Below, in pieces: positions 1 to 7,308 of a DNA stretch of 12,846 nt; position 1 is the stretch's first letter, and each line of letters begins with the position of its first letter. The notes under the pieces were generated by a model, which saw nothing but the letters and a program-made list of their open reading frames with translations, had not been told where the DNA came from and ran no database searches. Origin of the DNA: Rubrivivax sp. (lineage in GTDB: Bacteria > Pseudomonadota > Gammaproteobacteria > Burkholderiales > Burkholderiaceae_C); assembly GCA_030693565.1 (NCBI GenBank), contig JAUYAJ010000182.1:1-12846 (forward strand). The letters run 5' to 3'. Position numbers and translations under genes: made by a program.

Positions 1-791
1 GCCGTTCTGGATCGTGCCACCGGTGAGTTGGACGCCGGCGACGGTTTCGCTGAAGCCGCCGAGGTCGAAGGTGCCGCCGCTGACGACCAGGGTACTGGTG
101 TCGGCCAGGCGCTCGTTGGCGGTGCCCAGCGCCAGGGTGCCGGCGCTGACGGTGGTGGCGCCGGTGTAGGTGTTGGCGCCCGACAGCGTCACCGTGCCGG
201 CGGTGGTCTTGGTGAGGCCGGCCGTGCCGTCGAGGATGGCGCTGGCGGTGCCGCTGCGCATGTCGAAGGCGGCGCTGCTGATCAGGGTGCCGTTCTGGAT
301 CGTGCCGCCGTTGAGCTGGACGTTGGCGACGGTTTCGGTGAAGCCCCCGAGGTCGAAGATGCCGCCGCTGGCGACCAGGGTGCTGGCATTGGCCAGGCGC
401 TCGTTGGCGCCGGCCAGCGCCAGGGTGCCGGCGCTGACGGTGGTGGCGCCGATGTAGGTGTTGTTGCCGCTCAGGGTGACGGTGCCGGCGGTGGTCTTGT
501 TCAGCCCGGCCGTACCGTCGAGGACGGCGCTGGCGGTGCCAGCCTGCATGTCGAAGGTGGAGCCGCTGATCAGGGTGCCGTTCTGGATCGTGCCGTCGAT
601 GAGCTGGACGCCGGTGACGGTTTCGGTGAAGCCGCCCAGGTCCAGGGTGCCACCGCTGACGACCAGGCTGCTGGCATTGGCCAGGCGCTCGCCCACGCCC
701 AGTGCCAGCGTGCCGGCGCTGACGGTGGTGCTGCCGGTGTAGGTGTTGTTGCCGCCGAGGGTGACGGTGCCGGCGCCGGCCTTGATCAGGC
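1..791 (-). repeat. Near-identical ~288 bp tandem repeat inside tpsA (about 2.75 units)
   Basis: The plus-strand string GCCGTTCTGGAT occurs at 1, 289 and 577, exactly 288 bp apart. Most bases match across the intervening units (1-288, 289-576, and 577 to about 791). Each unit encodes 95-96 residues: a PATR core (GTVTLSG..TYTGATTVSAGTLAL), then ERLA, then a beta segment with GG.(F/L)DLGGF.ETV, then GTIQNGTLIS and a TASAxLDGTAGL linker. The left window edge falls inside the array, so the true copy number is unknown. Confidence 0.9.
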
Positions 792-3612
792 CGAAGGCAT
801 TGCCGCCGTCGCCGATGGGGCCGCCCAACGCCAGCGTGCCGCCGCCGCCGACGGTGGTGGTGGCGCTCAGCGTGATGGCGCCGCCCGCGGCCGCGCCGGC
901 ACCAGTGCCGATCAGCGCGCCAGCGCCGCCGACGCCGACGCCGGCCAGGGTCAGCGTCTCGGTGCCGATATTGACGTTGTTGATCTCCAGCGTCGCGCCG
1001 CTGCTCACGGTGGTGACGCCGGCCGTCGTGCCCAGTGCGCTGGCGTGGCTGGCGACCAGGGTGCCGGCGCTGACGGCGGTGGCGCCGGTGTAGCTGTTGT
1101 TGCCGCTAAGGGTGACGGTGTCGCCGGTGGTCTTGTTCAGGCCAACCGCGCCGGCGAGGTTGGCGCTGGCGGTGCCAGCCTGCATCTCGTAGGCGCTGCC
1201 GCTGGTCAGCGTGCCGGTGCCGGTGATCGAGCCTGCGGTGAGCTGGACGCCGGCGAGGGCCTCGTTGAAGGTGCCGAGGCCGAAGGTGCCGCCGCTGACC
1301 ACGAGACTCAGGTTGTCTGAGATGCGGCTGTCCGCGCCCAGCGCCAGCGTGCCCAGGCGCACGTCGACGGCGCCGCCGGTGCCGGCGATCGTGCTGCCGG
1401 TCAGCGTCAGCGTCAGTGCGCTGTTGTTCAGCCGCAGCGTGCCACCGCCGATGCTGATGGCCGAGCTGCTGCTGAGCGTGCCGGTGGCGCCCCCGTTGCC
1501 CAGCGACAGCACGCCACCGTTGACGTTGGTGTCCCCGGTGTAGGTGTTCGCGCTGGTGAGCGCTAACAGCCCGCTGCCGGCCTTGATCAGGCTGCTGTTG
1601 ACGTTGCCGCCCGAGATCACGCCGCCGAAGGCGGTGTCGGTGTTGCTGCCACCCACGGTCAGGCTGGCGTTGTTGCCCAGCGTTACCCCGCCGGCACCCG
1701 CCAGGCCACCGATGACGACGTTGGTATTGGGCAGCGGCAGCGTCGCGCCGACGTTCGTGAGGTCGATCAAGGCGGTCGACGAGATCCGGTTGGCGGCGCC
1801 GATCGTCAGTGCGCCGCTGGTGACGCTGATCGTCGGCGCCGACAACAGTGCGCCGGCGTTCAAGGTGGTGCTGCCGGTGATGTCCACCGTCAGCGCCGAC
1901 ACGGCGGCTGACACGCTGTGGGGTTGACCGCCCCGAATCAGCACGGTGCCGCTGCTGGCGGTGACGGCGCTGCTGATGGACACGCTACCGCTGCCGTTGG
2001 CGTCGTCGTCGGCGCGCAACTGAACGCCGCCCAGGACGCTGACGCTCGAGTTGACATTGACGTTGTTGTTCGCGCGCAAGATCAGCTGGCTTGTGGTGTT
2101 GCCAGCGAAGGTCACCGGCGATGCGACGGTGATGGTGTCGGTGGCCTGCAGTTCGACGGGTCCATTGCCGAGTTGGGTGACGACGGCGCCGGCCGTGATG
2201 AAGGTGTTGACGCCGGGTGCAGCGAATGCCAGCAGCGTCGAGTCCAGATCCAGGCCGGTGTCGTTACCGGTACGGTCTGGTGTGGCGAGGTTGATCGTGA
2301 TGTTGGTCGGATCCAGCAGCAACGTGCCCGGGTTTCCCAGCAGCGCCGAGCGGTCCGAACTGCCGCGGAAGTCGAGGTAGTTCTTGCCCGAGACTTCGAC
2401 CAGGCCGCCGTCGCCGCCGCGGGGGCCGCCTTTGGCGTCGGCGGCGCCGTAGAAGCGCGTGGCTTCGTCGGACCAGACGATCACGCGGCCGGCGTTGCCG
2501 GCGTCGGTGGCGTTGGCGCTGAGTTGCGCGCCGGCCAGCACGGCCACCATCTCGGCATTGCGCACTTCGGGGTTCTTGCCCTGGAAGTCACCGCCGACGC
2601 GCACGCTGCCCCCGCCTGCCGCGCCCGAGGCGTCGGCGACGGCGCTGCCCGTCAGCAACACCTTGGCGCCTTGCACCAGCACGTCACCGCCGCGCTGGCC
2701 GGCACCGGCGCCGGTGGCGTCGAGCTGCCCGGCCAGCCGGCTGATGCCGTAGGCGCCGCCGTCGACGACGATGCGGCCTTCGCGCGTGCCCAAGGTGCGT
2801 GCCTGCACCACGCCTTCGAGGTTGAGCACGGTGTCGGCGAACCCGGCGCGCGCCGCTGCCTGCAAATGTGTCGTGCCGCCGTCGGTCACCACCTTGCCCA
2901 GTTGATTCAAGCGGGCCTCGATGCCGTCGTTGCGGGCATTGAAGAAGATCAGACCGTCGCCGTAGAGGTCGACCAGCACCTCGCTGGCTGCGGCCAGTCC
3001 GACCCGGCGCGCCTCGATGCTGCCGGAGTGGCTGAGCTGCGGGGCCACCAGCACGACACCGCCGTCGCGGGCGCTGATGACGCCTTCGCTGCGCAACTCA
3101 CCCGCCGGTCCGGCGCCGCGGCCCAGCTGCAGCCGGCCCGAAGCCAGGTCTTCGGCGGTGATCGACAAGGTGCTCGCGACCAGCCCACCGACGTCGACAC
3201 GCGACGAAGCGCCGAACACAATGCCGCGCGGGTTGATCAGCCAGACGCTGCCGTTGGACTGCAACTGGCCGTAGATTTGCGACGGGTCGGTGCCGGTCAC
3301 GCGGTTGAGCAGCACCGAAGACGTGGCGGGCTGGCTGACGCTGACGCGCTCGCCGGCGGCGATCGAGAAGCTGGTCCAGTCGAGTCCGGCGCGCTGGCTG
3401 CCCTGGACGATGCTCATCTGGCCGGGCGCTGGAGTCGACACCGAGGCCTGGCCGAAGGTTGGCACCGCCCCGTCGGGCAAACCGAACGCCGCTGGCACAG
3501 CGCCCACCAGGCACACCGCCAAGCTGATCGGCCGTAGCGTGAAAACGGGCCGGTTCAGAGCACCAACCCGGCACGTACGGGCGAGCGGATGGGCGGCGGC
3601 GATTCTCGTCAT
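1..3612 (-). CDS. Two-partner secretion exoprotein (TpsA, filamentous haemagglutinin-like) with PATR repeats, partial at C-terminus
   Basis: A large secreted adhesin-like protein, read on the minus strand as one open frame of 1204 codons with no stop before the window edge. The start at 3612 is preceded by an AAGGA ribosome site (3619-3623). Residues 1-44 form an extended signal peptide with hydrophobic core ISLAVCLVGAVPAAFG. Residues ~46-165 are the haemagglutinin-activity secretion domain: LLNRVTG (101-107), then INPRGIVFG (126-134) followed by VDVGGLVAST (139-148). The usual NPNGI motif is NPRGI here. Residues ~165-410 are glycine-rich beta-helix sequence, and the family boundary motif GTLLLDPTNITI lies at about 429-440. 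From about residue 685 the chain consists of autotransporter-type repeats built on a T-Y-T-G-x-T core, with five cores visible. It lies 48 bp downstream of its transporter, so the two are probably co-transcribed. Its ligand or target cannot be told, because the C-terminus, which would show any toxin or anchor, lies outside the window. Family assignment is firm; an adhesion role is inferred. Confidence 0.95.
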   Translation of the reverse strand, partial: MTRIAAAHPLARTCRVGALNRPVFTLRPISLAVCLVGAVPAAFGLPDGAVPTFGQASVSTPAPGQMSIVQGSQRAGLDWTSFSIAAGERVSVSQPATSSVLLNRVTGTDPSQIYGQLQSNGSVWLINPRGIVFGASSRVDVGGLVASTLSITAEDLASGRLQLGRGAGPAGELRSEGVISARDGGVVLVAPQLSHSGSIEARRVGLAAASEVLVDLYGDGLIFFNARNDGIEARLNQLGKVVTDGGTTHLQAAARAGFADTVLNLEGVVQARTLGTREGRIVVDGGAYGISRLAGQLDATGAGAGQRGGDVLVQGAKVLLTGSAVADASGAAGGGSVRVGGDFQGKNPEVRNAEMVAVLAGAQLSANATDAGNAGRVIVWSDEATRFYGAADAKGGPRGGDGGLVEVSGKNYLDFRGSSDRSALLGNPGTLLLDPTNITINLATPDRTGNDTGLDLDSTLLAFAAPGVNTFITAGAVVTQLGNGPVELQATDTITVASPVTFAGNTTSQLILRANNNVNVNSSVSVLGGVQLRADDDANGSGSVSISSAVTASSGTVLIRGGQPHSVSAAVSALTVDITGSTTLNAGALLSAPTISVTSGALTIGAANRISSTALIDLTNVGATLPLPNTNVVIGGLAGAGGVTLGNNASLTVGGSNTDTAFGGVISGGNVNSSLIKAGSGLLALTSANTYTGDTNVNGGVLSLGNGGATGTLSSSSAISIGGGTLRLNNSALTLTLTGSTIAGTGGAVDVRLGTLALGADSRISDNLSLVVSGGTFGLGTFNEALAGVQLTAGSITGTGTLTSGSAYEMQAGTASANLAGAVGLNKTTGDTVTLSGNNSYTGATAVSAGTLVASHASALGTTAGVTTVSSGATLEINNVNIGTETLTLAGVGVGGAGALIGTGAGAAAGGAITLSATTTVGGGGTLALGGPIGDGGNAFGLIKAGAGTVTLGGNNTYTGSTTVSAGTLALGVGERLANASSLVVSGGTLDLGGFTETVTGVQLIDGTIQNGTLISGSTFDMQAGTASAVLDGTAGLNKTTAGTVTLSGNNTYIGATTVSAGTLALAGANERLANASTLVASGGIFDLGGFTETVANVQLNGGTIQNGTLISSAAFDMRSGTASAILDGTAGLTKTTAGTVTLSGANTYTGATTVSAGTLALGTANERLADTSTLVVSGGTFDLGGFSETVAGVQLTGGTIQNG
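792..1560 (-). repeat. Diverged PATR-like repeat units of tpsA
   Basis: Two older copies of the same repeat type are seen at the protein level. One has core TYTGDTNVNGGVLSLG near residue 690 and the other SYTGATAVSAGTLVAS near residue 839. The linker between the cores shows EALAGVQLTAGSITG and YEMQAGTASA, recognisably the same fold as the tandem units but with changed spacing (about 450 and 350 bp instead of 288). Extra glycine-rich sequence separates the second core from the tandem array. Confidence 0.7.
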
Positions 3613-3660
3613 GGTGATTCCTTCATCCTTCAGTGCAACCCGCGGCGACGTGCCGCGTGG
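3613..3660 (-). other. tpsB-tpsA intergenic spacer with ribosome site and overlapping mini-ORF
   Basis: The 48 bp between the transporter stop and the exoprotein start carry AAGGA (minus strand, 3623-3619), six bases before the tpsA ATG. No terminator-like hairpin is seen, which supports a single transcript. A five-codon frame (M-K-E-S-P, 3626-3609) ends in a TGA that overlaps the tpsA start as ATGA. Whether it is translated is unknown. Confidence 0.5.
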
Positions 3661-5400
3661 TTACATGAAAAACTTGGTGAACAGCAGGTAGGCGCGCAGA
3701 TTGTTCTTTTGCGTATCGCTGCGCGGCGTGCCCGAGATCGGTGACGACAGGCTGAAACGCAAGGCGTATTCGCTGGGACGCACCCAAGACACACCGAAGC
3801 CGGCGCCGCTGAACACCTCGGTATTCGCGGGCTGGTTCGGATTCGAGGTTGCGCGTGGCGTTCGCCGGTAGCGCACGGTGCCGACGTCGACGAAGGCGCT
3901 CATCACCATCTCGCGGGCGATGCGGCCGAACCAGTCCTCGGGCGGCAGGAAGCGCAACTCCAGGCTGAGGATGCTGCCGCTGTCGCCAGTGCCTTCACCG
4001 GTGGCGAAGGCGCGCACACCTTCGGGCCCGCCGAGCCGGAACTGCTCAGTGGTGTCGAGGTTGCGAAGTGCTTGCTGGCCGCGCAGGCTGACATAAGCCA
4101 GCAGCCGGCCGGTCAGGACGTCCTGCAGGCGGGAAAACCCGTAACCGATCTTGGTGAAGCTGGGCGCGTCGTCGAGGCCGCCGGGGCGCCCGTCCGGGTA
4201 GGTGACACGGCCAGTCACGATGCTTGCTTCATAGGTATTGACGCCGCCGCCCAGCATGCTGTCGCGAAAGTCGCCGGTGCTGCCGATCGCCACCGTGTCG
4301 ACGCTTTTGCGTGTGCGGCCGCCGGCGGCTTCCTGGCGGTCCTCATAGACCTTGTGTTCGACCGATGCCAGCGTGAACAGGTTGAGGTTGCGCGAGCGGA
4401 TCACCGGGTACAGCGCGTAGGCGTTGAGCGTCGTCGCGGTGCCATTGAGGTTGAGGGGAAAGGCCTCGCGATCGAGCTGGTAGCGCACGCTGGACAGCGA
4501 ACTGCCGACCTTGATGCCGTCGCTGCCGATCGGCGTCGTATATCCGATCAGCACAAATCCGAGCCCGCCGGAGGTCGAGGCGAGCAAGTTGGCGGTGAAG
4601 CCGTCGCCGCGCCCGAAGGGGCTGTTCATCTGCAGCAAGCCGCCGATTCGGTATTGACCCAGGAAGCGCGAGCCGTTGGTGTCGGCTTCGACCTTGCCCG
4701 ACCACACACCTTCGGGTTGCGGCGTGACATGCAGCGCTGCCGTGCCGGGTGTGCTGCCGGAGCGGATCTCGAACCGGGTCGTCATGCCGCGCAAGTCGTT
4801 GACGAGGAAGACAACACGCTCGACATCGCGCACGCGCAAGATGCTGCCCGGCAGCAGCCGCGCCAGGTAGGCCTCGACCACCTGCCGGTCCACGGGCAGA
4901 CCGTCGCGCCAATTCAGAACCACGCGGTCGAGCCGGCCTTCGAGCACAGCGATGCGAATGACGCCGTCCTTGGGGTCTTGCTCCGGCAAGTAGGCGTAGC
5001 CCAGGTAGTAACCAAGGTCGCGCTGCAGGAAACGGGTGACCTCGGCGGCGGCGTTGACCAGATCCTCGAAACTGCGGTCCTTGCCGATGAAACGAGCGGT
5101 CAAGCCCGCCAGCGCGTCGCGCAGTTCCGGCGGGGCTGTTGCGTCCACCGCATAGGCGCGAACGTCGACGCGAAGGTCGTCGTCAGGCTTGCCCAGTTCC
5201 CGAGGCGGCGGCGGTGCGGTCGGCAAGGGGTTGGCGACCGGTGGCGCGATGGTGCGTGGAATCAGCTCTGATGCGGGCGGAACCACTGCGGGTGTGGCCA
5301 CGGGCGGAGGCGCCACGGCTTGAGCTGACAGGCCGCCACTCCAGAAGACGGCTATTGCCGCCGTGAGCAACATGGTGACGTGGCGTGCGCAGTACCTCAT
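3661..5400 (-). CDS. Two-partner secretion outer-membrane transporter (TpsB, ShlB/FhaC/HecB family)
   Basis: A beta-barrel pore that exports the downstream TpsA protein across the outer membrane without ATP. The 579-residue length is normal for the family. Residues 1-27 are a signal peptide ending near SAQA. Residues 28-67 are a proline-rich linker. A POTRA domain spans ~76-155, with the typical FLQRDLGYYLGYAYLPEQ stretch (124-141) and GVIRIAVLEGRLD (146-158). A second POTRA-like part runs to ~228, and the barrel fills ~230-579. The conserved loop-6 lid motif is LGGPEGVRAF (456-465), so the usual VRGY tetrad reads VRAF. The chain ends in TKFFM rather than in an aromatic residue. The start at 5400 is preferred because GAGG lies five bases upstream on the minus strand; M10 (5373) also begins a plausible signal peptide but has no clear ribosome site. 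It is the first gene of the operon with tpsA. Confidence 0.95.
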   Translation of the reverse strand: MRYCARHVTMLLTAAIAVFWSGGLSAQAVAPPPVATPAVVPPASELIPRTIAPPVANPLPTAPPPPRELGKPDDDLRVDVRAYAVDATAPPELRDALAGLTARFIGKDRSFEDLVNAAAEVTRFLQRDLGYYLGYAYLPEQDPKDGVIRIAVLEGRLDRVVLNWRDGLPVDRQVVEAYLARLLPGSILRVRDVERVVFLVNDLRGMTTRFEIRSGSTPGTAALHVTPQPEGVWSGKVEADTNGSRFLGQYRIGGLLQMNSPFGRGDGFTANLLASTSGGLGFVLIGYTTPIGSDGIKVGSSLSSVRYQLDREAFPLNLNGTATTLNAYALYPVIRSRNLNLFTLASVEHKVYEDRQEAAGGRTRKSVDTVAIGSTGDFRDSMLGGGVNTYEASIVTGRVTYPDGRPGGLDDAPSFTKIGYGFSRLQDVLTGRLLAYVSLRGQQALRNLDTTEQFRLGGPEGVRAFATGEGTGDSGSILSLELRFLPPEDWFGRIAREMVMSAFVDVGTVRYRRTPRATSNPNQPANTEVFSGAGFGVSWVRPSEYALRFSLSSPISGTPRSDTQKNNLRAYLLFTKFFM

Positions 5401-5642
5401 TCAGGCCTCGCTGAGGTTTGTTTTTGTCGGACCATGGTATCGGAGCACGTCACGCTGCGCCAGTCGGCCATCCCCGTGACTGCGGATGCCGTCAGTGACT
5501 GTCGCTGACGGGCACGACTTGAATCGGGGGGGTTCTCAGAACGGCAAAGGCCTGCGACACTCGCTCCCGTCCTGCGGTCCAGTCCGACATCGGCGCGCTT
5601 CGCGTTCTGGTGGCGTGCCTACTAAAAAACAAAATCGACCTG
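5401..5642. promoter_or_regulatory. Divergent intergenic region between tpsB and tssA
   Basis: This 242 bp gap must hold the promoters of the TPS operon (leftward) and of the T6SS operon (rightward), unless either is driven from elsewhere. I see no convincing sigma-70 or sigma-54 (GG-N10-GC) promoter on either strand. Visible structure: a small CCTC-AGC-GAGG hairpin whose right arm is the tpsB ribosome site (5406-5416), a dyad at 5487-5514, and an A-rich stretch (about 5621-5636) just before tssA. Confidence 0.6.
5487..5514. promoter_or_regulatory. Inverted repeat (operator-like dyad or leader hairpin)
   Basis: TGCCGTCAG (5487-5495) pairs with CTGACGGGCA (5505-5514), leaving one bulged base and a nine-base loop. 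The core CCGTCAG/CTGACGG is perfect. It sits near the middle of the divergent region, so it could be a regulator binding site or a structure in one of the 5' leaders. No T-tract follows on either strand, so a terminator is unlikely. Confidence 0.4.
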
Positions 5643-6704
5643 ATGAGTGACCTTGATGCAGCGGACCGAGCGGTCGCGCGCTGGCTTCAGCCTCTGGCTG
5701 ACGATGCCGAACCCTGCGGCCCGGACCTGGAGTACGACAACGACTTCCTGGCCCTGAGCCAGGCGGCGGCGGGCAAGCCGGAGTCCCAGTTCGGGCCGGC
5801 TGAGCCGCCGGAATGGCGTAGCGCGTTCGAGCAGGCTGAGGCCTTGCTCGATCGCAGCCGAGATCTGCGCATCGCCATCACCTGGGTCCGCGCCGGGCTG
5901 CACATGCAGGGGCTGGCCTTTCTGCCCAGTGGCTTTCGCCTGTTGCACGGGCTGATCGAGTCCCATTGGGACCACCTGCATCCACTGCCCGACCCAGACG
6001 ACGGTGACCCCTACGCGCGCGTCAACGCGCTGACGCTGTTGCGCGAGCCCGAAGGCCTGATCGACGACTTGCGCAGTGCCACCGTCGTGGCCGACCGCGC
6101 AATCGGTGAGTTGCGCGTGCGCACCATCGAGGTCGCCTGCGGGCTGTCGCCGGCGCGCAGCGGCGACGCCGAGATGGGCAAGGCTCAGGTCGAGCAGATG
6201 CTCCAGGCTGCGGTCGCGCGTGTGCCGGGGCTGCCCGATGTGGCCAGGCAGGCGGCCGATCAAGTGCGCCAGCTGATGACGCTCATCAATGAGCGCTTGA
6301 CCAGCGATGTGGCGCCGGACCTGCGCCCACTTTACGGCCTCTGCCAGGCGATCGTCTCGTTGATGCCGGCCGAGGCGGCGCAAGGCGACGTCGACGGCGA
6401 CGCCGAGGGCGATGGCAGCGACAGTGGCGCCGATGGCGGCGCTGCTGGCAAGGCGGGTGGCGGCCGCTTGGCGGGCGCAGTCAATTCGCGCGCCGACGCC
6501 ATTCGTGCCATCGACATGGTGTGCGAATACCTTGAGCGCGCCGAGCCGACCAACCCGGCGCCGCTGTACCTGCGCCGTGGCCGCCAGCTCATCAGTCACA
6601 ACTTCCTTCAGCTGATGAAGGTGCTGGCGCCGGACGCCTTGTCCGAGGTCGCCCGCGTCGTCGGCATCGATCCAGACAGCATCGAAAGTCCCGACGGCTC
6701 TTGA
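5643..6704 (+). CDS. tssA: Type VI secretion protein TssA (ImpA N-terminal domain; TssA1-like)
   Basis: TssA acts at the baseplate and the growing tail, priming and guiding tube and sheath polymerisation. The product is 353 residues from ATG 5643. The ImpA-type N-terminal domain spans ~10-140: DDAEPCGPDLEYD (20-32), the W-x-x-A-F-x-x-A segment (58-65), DLRIAITWVRAGL (74-86) and W-D-H-L-H-P-L-P-D (109-117). A low-complexity Asp/Gly/Ala linker lies at ~246-275. The C-terminal part has EPTNPAPLYLRRG (301-313) and FLQLMKVLAPDALSEV (321-336), as in short TssA1-type proteins. Start choice: a GTG at 5610 opens the frame 11 codons earlier, but MSDLDAADRAVARW looks like a normal family start. Neither start has a clear ribosome site; A-rich sequence precedes the ATG. 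It is the first gene of the T6SS run, 63 bp before tssB. Confidence 0.93.
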   Translation: MSDLDAADRAVARWLQPLADDAEPCGPDLEYDNDFLALSQAAAGKPESQFGPAEPPEWRSAFEQAEALLDRSRDLRIAITWVRAGLHMQGLAFLPSGFRLLHGLIESHWDHLHPLPDPDDGDPYARVNALTLLREPEGLIDDLRSATVVADRAIGELRVRTIEVACGLSPARSGDAEMGKAQVEQMLQAAVARVPGLPDVARQAADQVRQLMTLINERLTSDVAPDLRPLYGLCQAIVSLMPAEAAQGDVDGDAEGDGSDSGADGGAAGKAGGGRLAGAVNSRADAIRAIDMVCEYLERAEPTNPAPLYLRRGRQLISHNFLQLMKVLAPDALSEVARVVGIDPDSIESPDGS

Positions 6705-6767
6705 CGAAAGCCAGGACTTCAAGCAAAACCTCGTTCTTCAGCCAGCAACGCCGCACAGGAGCCTGTC

Positions 6768-7268
6768 ATGAGCAGCAGCAGTCAGAAATTCATCGCCCGC
6801 AATCGCGCGCCCCGGGTCCAGATCGAATATGACGTCGAGCTCTACGGGGCCGAGAAGAAGGTGCAACTGCCCTTCGTCATGGGCGTGATGGCCGACCTGT
6901 CCGGCAAACCAGCCGACCCGCTGGCGCCGGTGGCCGACCGCAAGTTTCTTGAAGTCGACGTCGACAATTTCGACTCGCGCATGAAGGCGATGAAGCCGCG
7001 CGTGGCCTTCCAGGTTCCCAATGCCTTGACCGGCGAGGGCAACCTCAGCGTCGACATCACCTTCGAGAACATGGACGACTTTTCGCCGGCCGCGGTGGCG
7101 CGCAAGGTCGACTCGTTGAGCAAGCTGCTGCAGGCGCGCGAGCAGTTGTCCAACCTGGTCACCTACATGGACGGCAAGGGCGGCGCCGAGGAGTTGATCG
7201 GCAAGCTGATGTCCGACCCCGCCCTGCTGGGCACGCTGGCCACGTCGGCCAAGCCCGCCGACGCCTGA
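6768..7268 (+). CDS. tssB: Type VI secretion sheath small subunit TssB (VipA/ImpB family)
   Basis: The small sheath protein, which with TssC forms the contractile cytoplasmic sheath. Its 166 residues are full family length. Visible family features: RVQIEYDVELYG (16-27), QLPFVMGVMADLSGKP (33-48), RKFLEVDVDNFDSRM (58-72), PRVAFQVPN (77-85) and DITFENMDDFSPAAV (96-110). A helical C-terminal part has REQLSNLVTYMDGK (124-137). AGGAG at 6757-6761 lies six bases before the start. In H1-type systems the N-terminal helix of TssB binds TagJ, and tagJ is present four genes downstream, so the same contact is likely here. It lies 40 bp upstream of tssC. Confidence 0.98.
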   Translation: MSSSSQKFIARNRAPRVQIEYDVELYGAEKKVQLPFVMGVMADLSGKPADPLAPVADRKFLEVDVDNFDSRMKAMKPRVAFQVPNALTGEGNLSVDITFENMDDFSPAAVARKVDSLSKLLQAREQLSNLVTYMDGKGGAEELIGKLMSDPALLGTLATSAKPADA

Positions 7269-7308
7269 CCGCGCCGAACCGACTTCCGAACCCCGCACGG
7301 AGAACCGA

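Noticed and set aside
1..791. CRISPR-like or satellite array from the regular 288 bp spacing
   Set aside because: The units are entirely coding, in frame with tpsA, and keep a protein repeat pattern; there are no short repeats with unique spacers.
28..3537. Long plus-strand frames (430 and 539 codons, 28-1320 and 1918-3537) over the exoprotein gene
   Set aside because: They are antisense to tpsA, consist of low-complexity G/A/V/D/Q-rich sequence, and repeat with the 288 bp array. They match no family I recognise, and the minus-strand frame explains the region fully.
1..3612. Contact-dependent inhibition (CdiA-type) toxin system
   Set aside because: The N-terminal TPS domain alone would allow it, but PATR repeats are not the CdiA repeat type, no immunity gene is visible, and the C-terminus is outside the window.
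4072..5271. 399-codon plus-strand frame opposite tpsB
   Set aside because: Antisense to a complete TpsB with POTRA and barrel landmarks; no domain is visible in the plus-strand product.
5511..5526. GGCACG...TTGAAT as a possible sigma-54 promoter for the T6SS operon
   Set aside because: The GG half fits, but no GC lies at the required ten-base spacing, and the TTGAAT has no matching -10 box 16-18 bases downstream.
5622..6722. 366-codon minus-strand frame opposite tssA
   Set aside because: Antisense to tssA, which has a clear ImpA domain. The minus-strand product is low-complexity and unlike any family known to me.
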